A stretch of 64,000 nucleotides of DNA. Origin: Agrococcus baldri. Lineage in GTDB: Bacteria; Actinomycetota; Actinomycetes; Actinomycetales; Microbacteriaceae. The stretch lies in contig BJUU01000005.1 of assembly GCA_007988785.1 (NCBI GenBank), forward strand, positions 1 through 64,000, in the 5' to 3' direction. A program made the translations under genes and the position numbers. Within the stretch, counting starts at the first letter, position 1. The number at the start of each line of letters is the position of its first letter. The notes beneath the pieces were generated by a model. It was not told the DNA's origin, searched no databases, and saw nothing but the letters and a program-made list of their open reading frames with translations. Positions 25,414-33,732 of the stretch are shown here, piece by piece.

Positions 25414-26411
25414 CGACGATAGGGAACACCATGAACGCATCGATGACCCGTGAGCAGGCGACCTGGTTCGCCGAGACGTTCACCCGACTCGTCGACAACG
25501 TCGGCACCGTCGTGCTCGGCAAGGAGGATGTCATCCGGCTCGCGTTCACCGCGATGCTCGCCGAGGGCCACCTGCTGCTCGAGGACGCACCCGGCACCGG
25601 CAAGACGCAGCTCGCGAAGTCGATGGCCGCCACGGTGCAGGGCACGAACCACCGCATCCAGTTCACGCCCGACCTGCTGCCCTCCGACGTCACCGGCGTC
25701 ACGGTCTACGACCAGAAGACCGGCGAGTTCGAGTTCCACAAGGGCCCGATCTTCGCCTCCATCGTGCTCGCCGACGAGATCAACCGCGCGAGCCCCAAGA
25801 CGCAGTCGGCGCTGCTCGAGGTGATGGAGGAGGGCCGCGTGACCGTCGACGGCACGCCCTACGAGGTCGGCCGCCCCTTCATGGTGATCGCGACCCAGAA
25901 CCCCATCGAGCAGGCCGGCACGTACCGCCTGCCGGAGGCACAGCTCGACCGCTTCCTGATGAAGACCTCGATCGGCTACCCGGGCCGCGAGCAGACCGTG
26001 CGCATCCTGGCGGGCGCCTCGGTGCGCAACGCCTCCGCGGGCGTGCAGCCGGTGATCACCACGAGCGCGATCGCCGAGATGATCGACCTCGCCGCCACCG
26101 TGCACGTCGACGATGCGGTGCTCGACTACGTCGCGCAGCTCTCGGAGCACACCCGCGAGTCGAAGGACACCCGCCTGGGCGTCTCGGTGCGCGGCGCGAT
26201 GTCGCTCATGCGCGCCGTCAAAGTGTGGGCCGCCGCGAAGGGCCGCGCCTTCGTGCTGCCCGACGACATCAAGCAGCTCGCCCAGTCGGTCTGGGCGCAC
26301 CGCATCGTCATCGACCCCGAGGCCGAGTTCTCGGGCGTCACGGGCGACCGCATCATCGACCGCGCCATCGCCGATGTCGCCGCCCCGCAAGACCGGCAGA
26401 ACGCTGCATGA
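25410..26411 (+). CDS. MoxR-family AAA+ ATPase
   Basis: A 333-residue AAA+ ATPase of the MoxR group, which act as chaperones that assemble or activate partner proteins, typically with a DUF58 protein. Walker A is DAPGTGKTQ (Lys65) and Walker B is LADEINRASPKTQ (Asp122-Glu123). Sensor 1 is ATQNPIEQAGTYRLPEAQLDRF, and the C-terminal lid is normal. The ATG overlaps the stop of the giant surface gene (ATGA); an in-frame ATG at 25431 has a better Shine-Dalgarno (AGGGA) and would remove seven residues. It overlaps the DUF58 gene by four bases. A cytosolic partner for the neighbouring membrane proteins is the natural reading. Confidence 0.95.
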   Translation: MTTIGNTMNASMTREQATWFAETFTRLVDNVGTVVLGKEDVIRLAFTAMLAEGHLLLEDAPGTGKTQLAKSMAATVQGTNHRIQFTPDLLPSDVTGVTVYDQKTGEFEFHKGPIFASIVLADEINRASPKTQSALLEVMEEGRVTVDGTPYEVGRPFMVIATQNPIEQAGTYRLPEAQLDRFLMKTSIGYPGREQTVRILAGASVRNASAGVQPVITTSAIAEMIDLAATVHVDDAVLDYVAQLSEHTRESKDTRLGVSVRGAMSLMRAVKVWAAAKGRAFVLPDDIKQLAQSVWAHRIVIDPEAEFSGVTGDRIIDRAIADVAAPQDRQNAA

Positions 26412-27802
26412 CGAGGCCCGAACGGGCGACGCCGACCTCCACCGTCCAGGCGGCCCCTGACCCCGACACCGGCTCGGGCGACACGACGTCGTCGACCGCC
26501 ACCGCATCCGACACCACGAGGCTGCGGCGCAGGGTGCAGCGCGAGCGCACCACCCTGCAGCGCGCCGCCGACCGCGTCGTCGGCGACGAGTCGGTCGTGC
26601 AGACGTGGGCCGCGGCGGCCGTCGACTGGGTGCGGCGCAGGGTGTGGCCGCTGCTCGAGCCCATCACCGGCTTCGGCTGGGCGGTGCTGATCGGCACGCT
26701 CGTCGCGCTCGTCCTCGGCCTCGTGCTCGGGTGGAAGGAGCTCATCGTCATCGGCATCGTCGGCGCGCTGCTGCTCGCCGCCGCGATCGCGTTCATCATC
26801 GGCCGCAACCGCTATCGCATCGAGCTCGACCTCGCCTACACGCGCGTCGTCGTGGGCGAGCGGGCGCTCGGCCGCATCGAGATCCACTCGGCGGCGCAGA
26901 AGCCGCTGCTGCCGGCCACCATCGAGGTGCCGGTCGGCAAGGCGCTCGCCTCCTTCCACCTGCCGCGCATGAAGCCCGGCGACGTGCACGAGGATGTCTT
27001 CGCCATCCCCACGAGCCGCCGCACGATCCTGCAGGTCGGGCCGGTGCGCTCGGTGCGCGGCGACCCCGTCGGGCTGCTGCGCCGGCAGGTGAAGTGGACC
27101 GACCCGGTCGAGCTCTACGTGCACCCGAAGACGGTGCAGCTCGACGAGACGGCGCCGGGCCTCATCCGCGACCTCGAGGGCATCACCACCCGCGACCTCA
27201 CCAACAGCGACATCGCCTTCCACGCGCTGCGCGACTACGTCGCCGGCGACGACCGCCGCTACATCCACTGGAAGTCCTCGGCCCGCACCGGCACGCTCAT
27301 GGTGCGCCAGTTCGAGCAGACCCGACGCAGCGTGCTGGCGCTCGGTCTGTCGACCTCGCCCGACGACTACGCCGACCCGGCCGAGTTCGAGACCGCGATC
27401 TCGATCCTGGGATCGCTCGGCCTGCAGGCGGTGCGGGACGAGATGGATGTCGTGGTGCAGACCTCGCGGCAGACCCTGCCCGCCACCACCGGCAAGCGCC
27501 TGCTCGACGCCCTCTCCGGCGTGGAGTGGTCGCCGCGGCACGACCGCTTCCTCGACCTCTCGGCGACCATCGCGCAGCAGCACGCCGGCGCATCCGTCAT
27601 CATGCTGCACGCCGGCGCCGCCGTCGAGCCGGCGCTCGTGCGCCGCGCGCGCACGCTGCTGCCCGCGCAGGCGCGCGTGATCGCCTTCACGGTCGTGAAG
27701 GACGCCAAGCCCCGGCTGCAGCCCATCGGCGACGTCTCGCTCGCGACGATCGGCAGCGTCAGCGACCTGCCGCGCGTGATGCGGGGGGTGGCGCTGCAAT
27801 GA
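26408..27802 (+). CDS. DUF58-domain membrane protein
   Basis: A 464-residue protein with a Thr/Arg-rich cytosolic N terminus (1-90), two membrane helices (about 94-135) and a large C-terminal DUF58/von Willebrand-like domain. The family hallmark is RDYVAGDDRRYIHWKSSART near residue 280. DUF58 proteins are almost always encoded beside a MoxR ATPase and are thought to be its client or adaptor in envelope functions. The gene overlaps its neighbours by four bases on both sides, so expression is coupled. No metal-dependent adhesion site motif (DxSxS) was seen, as is usual for DUF58. Confidence 0.92.
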   Translation: MTRPERATPTSTVQAAPDPDTGSGDTTSSTATASDTTRLRRRVQRERTTLQRAADRVVGDESVVQTWAAAAVDWVRRRVWPLLEPITGFGWAVLIGTLVALVLGLVLGWKELIVIGIVGALLLAAAIAFIIGRNRYRIELDLAYTRVVVGERALGRIEIHSAAQKPLLPATIEVPVGKALASFHLPRMKPGDVHEDVFAIPTSRRTILQVGPVRSVRGDPVGLLRRQVKWTDPVELYVHPKTVQLDETAPGLIRDLEGITTRDLTNSDIAFHALRDYVAGDDRRYIHWKSSARTGTLMVRQFEQTRRSVLALGLSTSPDDYADPAEFETAISILGSLGLQAVRDEMDVVVQTSRQTLPATTGKRLLDALSGVEWSPRHDRFLDLSATIAQQHAGASVIMLHAGAAVEPALVRRARTLLPAQARVIAFTVVKDAKPRLQPIGDVSLATIGSVSDLPRVMRGVALQ

Positions 27803-30102
27803 GCGAGACGCCCATGCTGCCGCGCACGCCCCGCCAGGCCGCCATCGACTGCGCGGCCGTCCTCCTCGTGGGGCTGGCCGCGACGCTCTCGTTCGGCCCC
27901 GTCTTCGGCGGAGTGGCCTACCTGATCGCGGGCCTCGGCGGCACGCTGCTCGGCATCGCCATCGGCGTGCTCACCTCGCTGCGCCCGCTGCGCGGCTGGC
28001 TCATGACGGCCGCGGGCGTCGTGCTCGCGCTCGTGCTGTTCGGGCCGGCGCTCGCGGTGCCGCGCAAGACCATCGGCGGCGTGCTGCCGACCCTCGACGC
28101 GTGGCAGGAGCTGCTGCTCGGCGTCGTCTTCTCGTGGAAGGGCCTGCTGACGGCAGAGCCGCCCGCCGAGGGCTTCCCGAGCCTGCTCGTCGTGCCGTTC
28201 CTGACGCTGCTGGTCACCTCGACGATCGCGACCGTGCTGGCGATGCGACTGCGCCGCGGCGCCCCCTTCGCGATGCTCCCCGGCATCGTGGCGCTCGTCG
28301 TCGGCATCACCTTCGGCACCAAGATCGCCTTCCTGCCCGCCGTGCTCGGCATCGCCGTCGCCGGCGTCGTGATCGCCTGGTGGGCGTGGCGCAGGGCGCA
28401 GTGGCGCACGGGCCTGAACGAAGAGGTCGAGGTCACGAACGACACGCGCTTCCGCGGCAGGGCGCGGCGGCAGCGCACCCGCGGGGCGGTCGCGATGATC
28501 GCCGGCGCGCTCGTCGTCGCCGGGCTCGTCAGCATCCCCGTGCAGCCGGCCGGCCGCGCGGTGCTGCGCGACACCGTCGAGCCGCCCATCGAGCTCGCCG
28601 AGTACCCCAGCCCGCTCGCGGGCTTCCGCGACTGGCACAAGAACTTCGAGGACGCCACGCTGATGACCGTCAGCGGCATGCCGGAGGGATCCCGGCTGCG
28701 GCTCGCGACCTTCGACTACTACGACGGCACCGTCTACGCCGTCGCGGGCGCGCAGCAGTCCGGCTCCGGCTCCTTCGCCCGCATCGGCGACGAGGTGCTC
28801 GTGCAGCAGTCGGGCGAGCCCGCGAACGTGCGGGTCGACGTGCAGGACTACGCGGGCATCTGGGTGCCGGAGGTCGGCTACATCCAGTCGCTCGACTTCG
28901 GCGGGGAGCGCGAGGACGCGCTGCAGAGCTCGCTGCACTACAACGGCCAGACCGGCACCGCCATCGCGCTCGAGGGCCTCGGCGCCGGCGACTCGTACGA
29001 GATCGAGGCGATCGTGCCCTCGCAGCCCGAGCACGAGGAGCTCGAGGGCGCGACCGTCACCGACGTGCCGGTGCCCGACCCGGCGATCGTGCCCGACCTG
29101 CTGCAGGCCTGGGTGGCCACCTGGGGCAACGAGGGCCAGAACCAGCTCGAGAACATCCAGAACATGCAGCGGCTGATGCAGAACGGCAGCTTCAGCCACG
29201 GCCTCGAGGACGACACCATCCCCTCGCTCGCCGGGCACGGCGCCTCGCGCATCCAGTCGATGTTCGAGCGCGACGTGCTGGTCGGCGACGACGAGCAGTA
29301 CGCCACCGCCTTCGCGCTGGCGCTGAACCGCATCAACGTGCCGGCGCGGGTCGTCATGGGGCTCTACCCCGACGACGGCTTCCCGGGCGGCGACGAGCCG
29401 GTCGAGCTCACGGGCGGCGAGATGCACGCCTGGGTCGAGGTGCCCTTCGAGGGCCACGGCTGGGTGCGGTTCGACCCGACCCCGCCGGAGGACAACGACG
29501 ACATCCAGCCCGAGCCGGAGCCCGAGCCCGACCCCAAGCCGCAGGTGCTGCAGCCCCCGCAGCCGCCGGAGGAGCCCGCCGACATGTCGCCGGACACCGT
29601 CGCCGACGAGGGTCAGGAGGAGGACGAGGAGATCGAGGATCGCTCCTGGGTCATCTGGCTGTGGATCGGCGGCGGCTCGCTGCTGCTCATCCTGCTGCTC
29701 GCCTCGCCGTTCATCGTGGTCGGCGCGATCAAGGCGGCCAGGTGGCGCAGGCGCTACCGCGCGCAGCGCGAGAGCGACCGCCTCTCCGGCGGCTGGCACG
29801 AGGTGGTCGACCACGCCGTCGACCTCGGCCTGGCCGTGCCGGCCGGCGTCACCCGCCGCGAAGTCGCCTCCACCGTCGAGGATCGATACCCTCGATCGAG
29901 AGCGACCGAGATCGGCGAGTTCGTCGATGAGGGCGTCTTCGGCCCGGGCGAGCCCGCCAAGGAGGATGTCGACGCGTTCTGGCTCAATGTCGAGCAGAGC
30001 GTGAAGGGCATGCGAACGGAGGCGAGGCCGATGCGGCGACTGCTGGGCGTGCTGTCGCTGCGGTCGTTCCGACGACGCAGGAGAGAGCGGAGGCGCCGAT
30101 GA
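27799..30102 (+). CDS. TgpA-type membrane transglutaminase homologue lacking the catalytic Cys
   Basis: A 767-residue membrane protein. About six N-terminal helices (about 12-235) precede an extracytoplasmic transglutaminase-like domain (about 420-565) and a further helix (about 616-643) with a charged cytosolic tail. In active relatives the nucleophile sits in a G-D-C-E-Q-Y-A motif; here the codon at 29290-29292 gives Asp498 (GDDEQYATAF). His543 (EMHAWVEV) and Asp559 (RFDPTPPE) of the triad remain. It is therefore probably a binding module rather than a crosslinking enzyme. An acidic Pro-rich stretch links the domain to the last helix. It overlaps the DUF58 and RDD genes by four bases. Confidence 0.9.
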   Translation: MSETPMLPRTPRQAAIDCAAVLLVGLAATLSFGPVFGGVAYLIAGLGGTLLGIAIGVLTSLRPLRGWLMTAAGVVLALVLFGPALAVPRKTIGGVLPTLDAWQELLLGVVFSWKGLLTAEPPAEGFPSLLVVPFLTLLVTSTIATVLAMRLRRGAPFAMLPGIVALVVGITFGTKIAFLPAVLGIAVAGVVIAWWAWRRAQWRTGLNEEVEVTNDTRFRGRARRQRTRGAVAMIAGALVVAGLVSIPVQPAGRAVLRDTVEPPIELAEYPSPLAGFRDWHKNFEDATLMTVSGMPEGSRLRLATFDYYDGTVYAVAGAQQSGSGSFARIGDEVLVQQSGEPANVRVDVQDYAGIWVPEVGYIQSLDFGGEREDALQSSLHYNGQTGTAIALEGLGAGDSYEIEAIVPSQPEHEELEGATVTDVPVPDPAIVPDLLQAWVATWGNEGQNQLENIQNMQRLMQNGSFSHGLEDDTIPSLAGHGASRIQSMFERDVLVGDDEQYATAFALALNRINVPARVVMGLYPDDGFPGGDEPVELTGGEMHAWVEVPFEGHGWVRFDPTPPEDNDDIQPEPEPEPDPKPQVLQPPQPPEEPADMSPDTVADEGQEEDEEIEDRSWVIWLWIGGGSLLLILLLASPFIVVGAIKAARWRRRYRAQRESDRLSGGWHEVVDHAVDLGLAVPAGVTRREVASTVEDRYPRSRATEIGEFVDEGVFGPGEPAKEDVDAFWLNVEQSVKGMRTEARPMRRLLGVLSLRSFRRRRRERRRR

Positions 30103-31430
30103 GCTGGGAGCTCCCCGGGCAGCACGGCGCCGCCCCCGTGCGCGACGAGACGGGCAGGCCCGACGCCGCGTACGCCGCGGCGCTCGGCCTGCTGCCCGCG
30201 CCGCTCGGGCGCCGCGCCCTCGCATCCGCCATCGAGCTCGCGGCCTTCGCCGTGCTGCAGCTGCCGTACTGGATCCCGGCCGCGCCCGTGCTGCAGGCGG
30301 GCCTCGCCGGCGGCCCGCAGGCGATGGCGGCCGACCCGGGCTTCGGGTGGATGCTGGCCGGAGCCGGCCTCGCCGGCGCCCTCAGCCTCGCGTTCGCGAT
30401 CGTGCAGATCGTGCTGCACGGCCGCCAGGGCGTCACGCTCGGCAAGGCCGTCACGGGCATCCGCTCGGTCAACGTCGCGACCCTCGGCCGGCCCGGCATC
30501 GGCAGGGCGCTCGCCCGCGCCGTCGTGCTGTGGCTCAGCTTCCTGGTGCCCGTCGTGGGCCCGATCCTCGTGCTGGTCTCGCCCGTGTTCGACAGCCGTC
30601 GCCGCGGCCGCGGCTGGCTCGACCAGGTCGGCGCGACCTGGTTCGTCGACGTCGCGAACGGCCTCGACCCGTACCACGAGAAGCGGATGCTGAGCGCGCG
30701 GAAGGCGGTCGACGCGGCCTCCGCGCCGGCCGGCTCGGCAGCGCCGCGGCACGACGAGCCGCTCGGGCGCCCCGCGCAGCGCTACCGCCCCGGTGAGCTC
30801 AGCGGCCAGGCGCGCCCTGCAGCGCCGCAGACCGCGTGGGCGAAGGCCGCGGAGCGGCCGGGCCTGGCGATCAGCGGCGGCATCGTCGACAGCGTGCCGG
30901 GCCGCGCGCATCCGCCCTCGCCACGCTCCTCGCCGGCGCCGCGGCCGGCGAGCGCGCCGAGCGAGATCAGCGACGAGACCGTCGTCGAGCCCGACGTCGA
31001 CGGCGAGATCGACGAGAGCACCGTGCGCCGCATCGAGGTGCACGTCGCCGACGAGCCGGAGCTCGACGTGACCCGCGCCAGGCCGCGCGGGAAGCCGGTG
31101 CTCGCGACGCTCGGCTTCGACACCGGCGACCGCTTCGACATCACGGGCGCGGCCCTCATCGGCCGCAACCCCTCGCCGAGCCAGGGGGAGGTGGTCGAGC
31201 ACCTGCTGCCGATCGCCGACGACACCCGCTCGATCTCGAAGACGCACCTGCTCATCACGGCGGCTCCGCTCGCCGCCGTCGACCGCGCCTCGACGAACGG
31301 CTCGAGCGTCGTGCGCGCCGGCACCGAGCATCCGCTCGCGCCCGGCGAGCCCTTCGCGCTCGTGCCCGGCGACGTCGTGCGCTTCGGCGACCGCTCGGTG
31401 ACGGTCGAGTCGGCAGGGGGTCGATCGTGA
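30099..31430 (+). CDS. RDD-family membrane protein with C-terminal FHA domain
   Basis: A 443-residue protein. Residues 36-185 form an RDD domain of about three membrane helices (GRQGVTLGKAVTGIR is typical). A long disordered linker (190-330) follows, then an FHA domain (about 333-440) with IGRN (354-357), SISKTHLLI and STNGS (398-402), the features needed to bind phosphothreonine. The linker holds SGGIVDSVPG (259-268), nearly repeated in the FHA protein two genes on, and two acidic Thr sites, SDETVV (291-296) and DESTVRRI (305-312), that look like kinase targets or FHA docking sites. It probably tethers a phospho-reader to the membrane beside the kinase. Confidence 0.88.
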   Translation: MSWELPGQHGAAPVRDETGRPDAAYAAALGLLPAPLGRRALASAIELAAFAVLQLPYWIPAAPVLQAGLAGGPQAMAADPGFGWMLAGAGLAGALSLAFAIVQIVLHGRQGVTLGKAVTGIRSVNVATLGRPGIGRALARAVVLWLSFLVPVVGPILVLVSPVFDSRRRGRGWLDQVGATWFVDVANGLDPYHEKRMLSARKAVDAASAPAGSAAPRHDEPLGRPAQRYRPGELSGQARPAAPQTAWAKAAERPGLAISGGIVDSVPGRAHPPSPRSSPAPRPASAPSEISDETVVEPDVDGEIDESTVRRIEVHVADEPELDVTRARPRGKPVLATLGFDTGDRFDITGAALIGRNPSPSQGEVVEHLLPIADDTRSISKTHLLITAAPLAAVDRASTNGSSVVRAGTEHPLAPGEPFALVPGDVVRFGDRSVTVESAGGRS

Positions 31431-32254
31431 GCACCGTCGGCGAGTTCCGCTTCAGCCACCCCTCGATCTCGCTGCGCTGGGCGGGCGCGACGCACCCCGG
31501 CATGCGCCGCAGCGTCAACGAGGATTCCGTCTTCGCCTCCTTCCCGGTCTTCGTGGTCGCCGACGGCATGGGCGGGCACGCCTCGGGCGACGTCGCGAGC
31601 GCGCTCGCGATCGAGGCCTTCCGCAGCCTCAAGGGCCGCACCCTCGCCGACGTCGAGTGCGTCGAGCACGCCGTCGAGCGGGCCTTCGACTCGGTGCACG
31701 AGCGCTCGCTCGGCGAGCCGATCGGCGGCACGACGCTCTCCGGCACCGTGCTGGTCGACGTCGACGGCGTCGCCCACTGGCTCATCCTCAACATCGGCGA
31801 CTCCCGCACCTACCTGCTCGAGCACGGCCGCCTGCAGCAGGTGACCGTCGACCACTCGGTCGTGCAGGAGCTCGTCGAGACCGGCGCGCTCCAGCGGGCC
31901 GAGGCGCGCCGCCACCCGCACCGCAACGTCATCACCCGCGCCTTGGGCGCCGGCGAGCGGCAGCCGGCCGACGTGTGGCTGCGCCCGGCCGAGCGCGGCC
32001 AGCGGCTGCTCGTGTGCTCCGACGGGCTGACGGGCGAGCTCGAGGACGACGAGATCGGCCAGGTGCTGCGCGAGGTCGAATCGCCCGCGGCGGCGGCCGC
32101 GCTGCTCATGCGCCGCGCGCTCGACGCCGGGGCGCGCGACAACGTCTCGATCGTCGTGGTCGACGTCGACGCCGTGGCGCTCGCCGACGACGACCTGTTC
32201 GACACCCACGCGCAGTCGCTCGACGACACCGTCCCGAGGGGGGAGCTGCCATGA
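31427..32254 (+). CDS. PP2C-family Ser/Thr protein phosphatase
   Basis: A 275-residue soluble phosphatase of the PPM/PP2C family, the likely antagonist of the kinase encoded 1.5 kb downstream. Metal-binding motifs are intact: NED (Asp33), VVADGMGGHASGD (Asp46), NIGDSR, SDGLT (Asp199) and DN (Asp238). There is no membrane segment, unlike PstP of mycobacteria, so it must reach membrane substrates from the cytosol. The GTG start at 31427 overlaps the RDD-FHA stop (GTGA) and follows GGCAGGGGG. A tail of some 20 acidic residues includes LDDTVPRGEL, possibly a phosphosite. Confidence 0.95.
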   Translation: MSTVGEFRFSHPSISLRWAGATHPGMRRSVNEDSVFASFPVFVVADGMGGHASGDVASALAIEAFRSLKGRTLADVECVEHAVERAFDSVHERSLGEPIGGTTLSGTVLVDVDGVAHWLILNIGDSRTYLLEHGRLQQVTVDHSVVQELVETGALQRAEARRHPHRNVITRALGAGERQPADVWLRPAERGQRLLVCSDGLTGELEDDEIGQVLREVESPAAAAALLMRRALDAGARDNVSIVVVDVDAVALADDDLFDTHAQSLDDTVPRGELP

Positions 32255-33732
32255 ACGCACGCATCGAGTACGTCCCCGGCGAGGCCTGGTGCGTCGCCGC
32301 CGGCCGCGTCGTGCTGGTGTGCGAGCGCGACCTGTCGGCCCCGCGCGCCGCCGCGCTGCACGCCGAGGCCGCGGCCGTCGACTCGCTCGAGACGCTGCGC
32401 GCGCTCGCCGAGTCGGAGCCCACGGCGCTGCTCGCCCTCGTCGACCTCGACGGGCGGCGCGCGCTGCTGCGCCGCCACGGGGTGCCCGCCGCGGCGCAGG
32501 AGTCGGCCCTGCCCGACCGCTACGGCGAGGCCTGGTCGCTCGACGAGCTCGACGCCGCCCAGCCGATCGCGGCCGGCGGGCTCGGCGCGCTCGACGGCCC
32601 CGCGCTGCCGCTCGAGGCCGGCGTCGTGCGCGTGGCGGCGGTCCGCATCGCACCGCGGCGGGCGGATGCGACGGCGCACGACGCCGTCGACGCCCCAGGC
32701 GCCGAGGCGGTCGCCACGGAGCCGCGCGCCGGCGCGTTCGGCCAGACGGTGCCGCCGCGCGAGGCGGCCGAGGCACGTGCCGCCGCCGGTCCCGCGCCGG
32801 CCCCCGGGCCGACCCCCGGGCCGGCTGCGGAGCCGGCCGCCGACGCGCCGCTCGTCGATGAGCCAGCGGCTCCGGCTCCGGCAGCGGCTCCGGCGACGGC
32901 CGAGCCGGAGGCCGCGCCCGCGAGCCCGCGCGACGAGTCGCCGGTGCCGAGCGACACCGGCAACCCGATCGGCGGCCTGATCGACTCGGTGCCCGGCTTC
33001 ATCGAGCCGGCCTTCGACGTGCGCACGGCGCCGCCCGCCGCCCCGGCGCCGTCCGCGACGCCCGCATCGGCGCCGCCCGCGTCGGCCCCGCCCGCGCCGG
33101 CCCCGCCCGCATCCGGCTCGGCCGCATCCGCCCCGCCCGCATCCGCCGAGCTCGGCGACCACGACGGCATGACCGTCACCGCCGACCAGGCGCGCGAGCT
33201 GCTCGCGGCATCCGGGCACGCCGGCGCGCAGCCCGCCGGCACCGCTGCCGCCGAGGGGCCGCCGGCCACCGGGCCGCTCGTGCTCTCGACCATCTGCCCC
33301 GCGGGGCACGTGAACGCGCCCGGCAGCCAGCGCTGCACGCACTGCGGTGCGGTCGTCGACGAGAGCAGCGCCGCGCAGCGCCGCCGGCCGGAGGTCGCGG
33401 TCGTCGTGCTCCCCACCGGCGAGCGCGTGCCGCTCGGCCGCGGCGTCGTGATCGGCCGCCGGCCGCGCTCGCGGCGGGTCGAGGACGGCCGCGTGCCGCG
33501 CCTCGTGACCGTCGAGAGCCCGAGCGAGGACATCTCGCGCAGCCACCTCGAGCTGCGCGTCGAGGACTGGAACCTCGTGGCGATCGACCTGAGCTCGACC
33601 AACGGCACGCTGCTGCTGCAGGAGGGCGCCGTCCCGCAGCGGCTGCGGCCTGAGGCCTCGACCATCCTGCAGCTCGGCGACCGGCTCGACCTGGGCGACG
33701 GGGTCGTCGTCGCGATCGAGCCCGCGCCGTGA
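32251..33732 (+). CDS. Zinc-ribbon and FHA-domain protein
   Basis: A 493-residue cytosolic protein. The first 130 residues form a folded domain I cannot name. Residues 135-345 are a Pro/Ala-rich linker containing IGGLIDSVPG (240-249), nearly identical to a motif in the RDD-FHA protein. A short zinc ribbon (CPAGH at 349-353, CTHC at 362-365) precedes an FHA domain (385-493) with IGRRPRS, SEDISRSHLE and SSTNGT (448-453), all canonical for phosphothreonine binding. It overlaps the phosphatase and kinase genes by four bases. Probable role: a phosphorylation-dependent adaptor within the cluster. Confidence 0.85.
   Translation: MNARIEYVPGEAWCVAAGRVVLVCERDLSAPRAAALHAEAAAVDSLETLRALAESEPTALLALVDLDGRRALLRRHGVPAAAQESALPDRYGEAWSLDELDAAQPIAAGGLGALDGPALPLEAGVVRVAAVRIAPRRADATAHDAVDAPGAEAVATEPRAGAFGQTVPPREAAEARAAAGPAPAPGPTPGPAAEPAADAPLVDEPAAPAPAAAPATAEPEAAPASPRDESPVPSDTGNPIGGLIDSVPGFIEPAFDVRTAPPAAPAPSATPASAPPASAPPAPAPPASGSAASAPPASAELGDHDGMTVTADQARELLAASGHAGAQPAGTAAAEGPPATGPLVLSTICPAGHVNAPGSQRCTHCGAVVDESSAAQRRRPEVAVVVLPTGERVPLGRGVVIGRRPRSRRVEDGRVPRLVTVESPSEDISRSHLELRVEDWNLVAIDLSSTNGTLLLQEGAVPQRLRPEASTILQLGDRLDLGDGVVVAIEPAP

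Noticed and set aside
17461-25440. A 2,659-codon open frame on the minus strand opposite the giant surface gene
   Set aside because: The same codon-bias artefact: Arg/Ala/Val/Asp-biased product without domains, lying opposite two well-supported genes.
27799-30102. Pseudogene call for the transglutaminase homologue because the catalytic Cys is missing
   Set aside because: The frame is intact, membrane segments and fold residues are kept and the gene is coupled to both neighbours, so a non-catalytic but functional protein is more likely.
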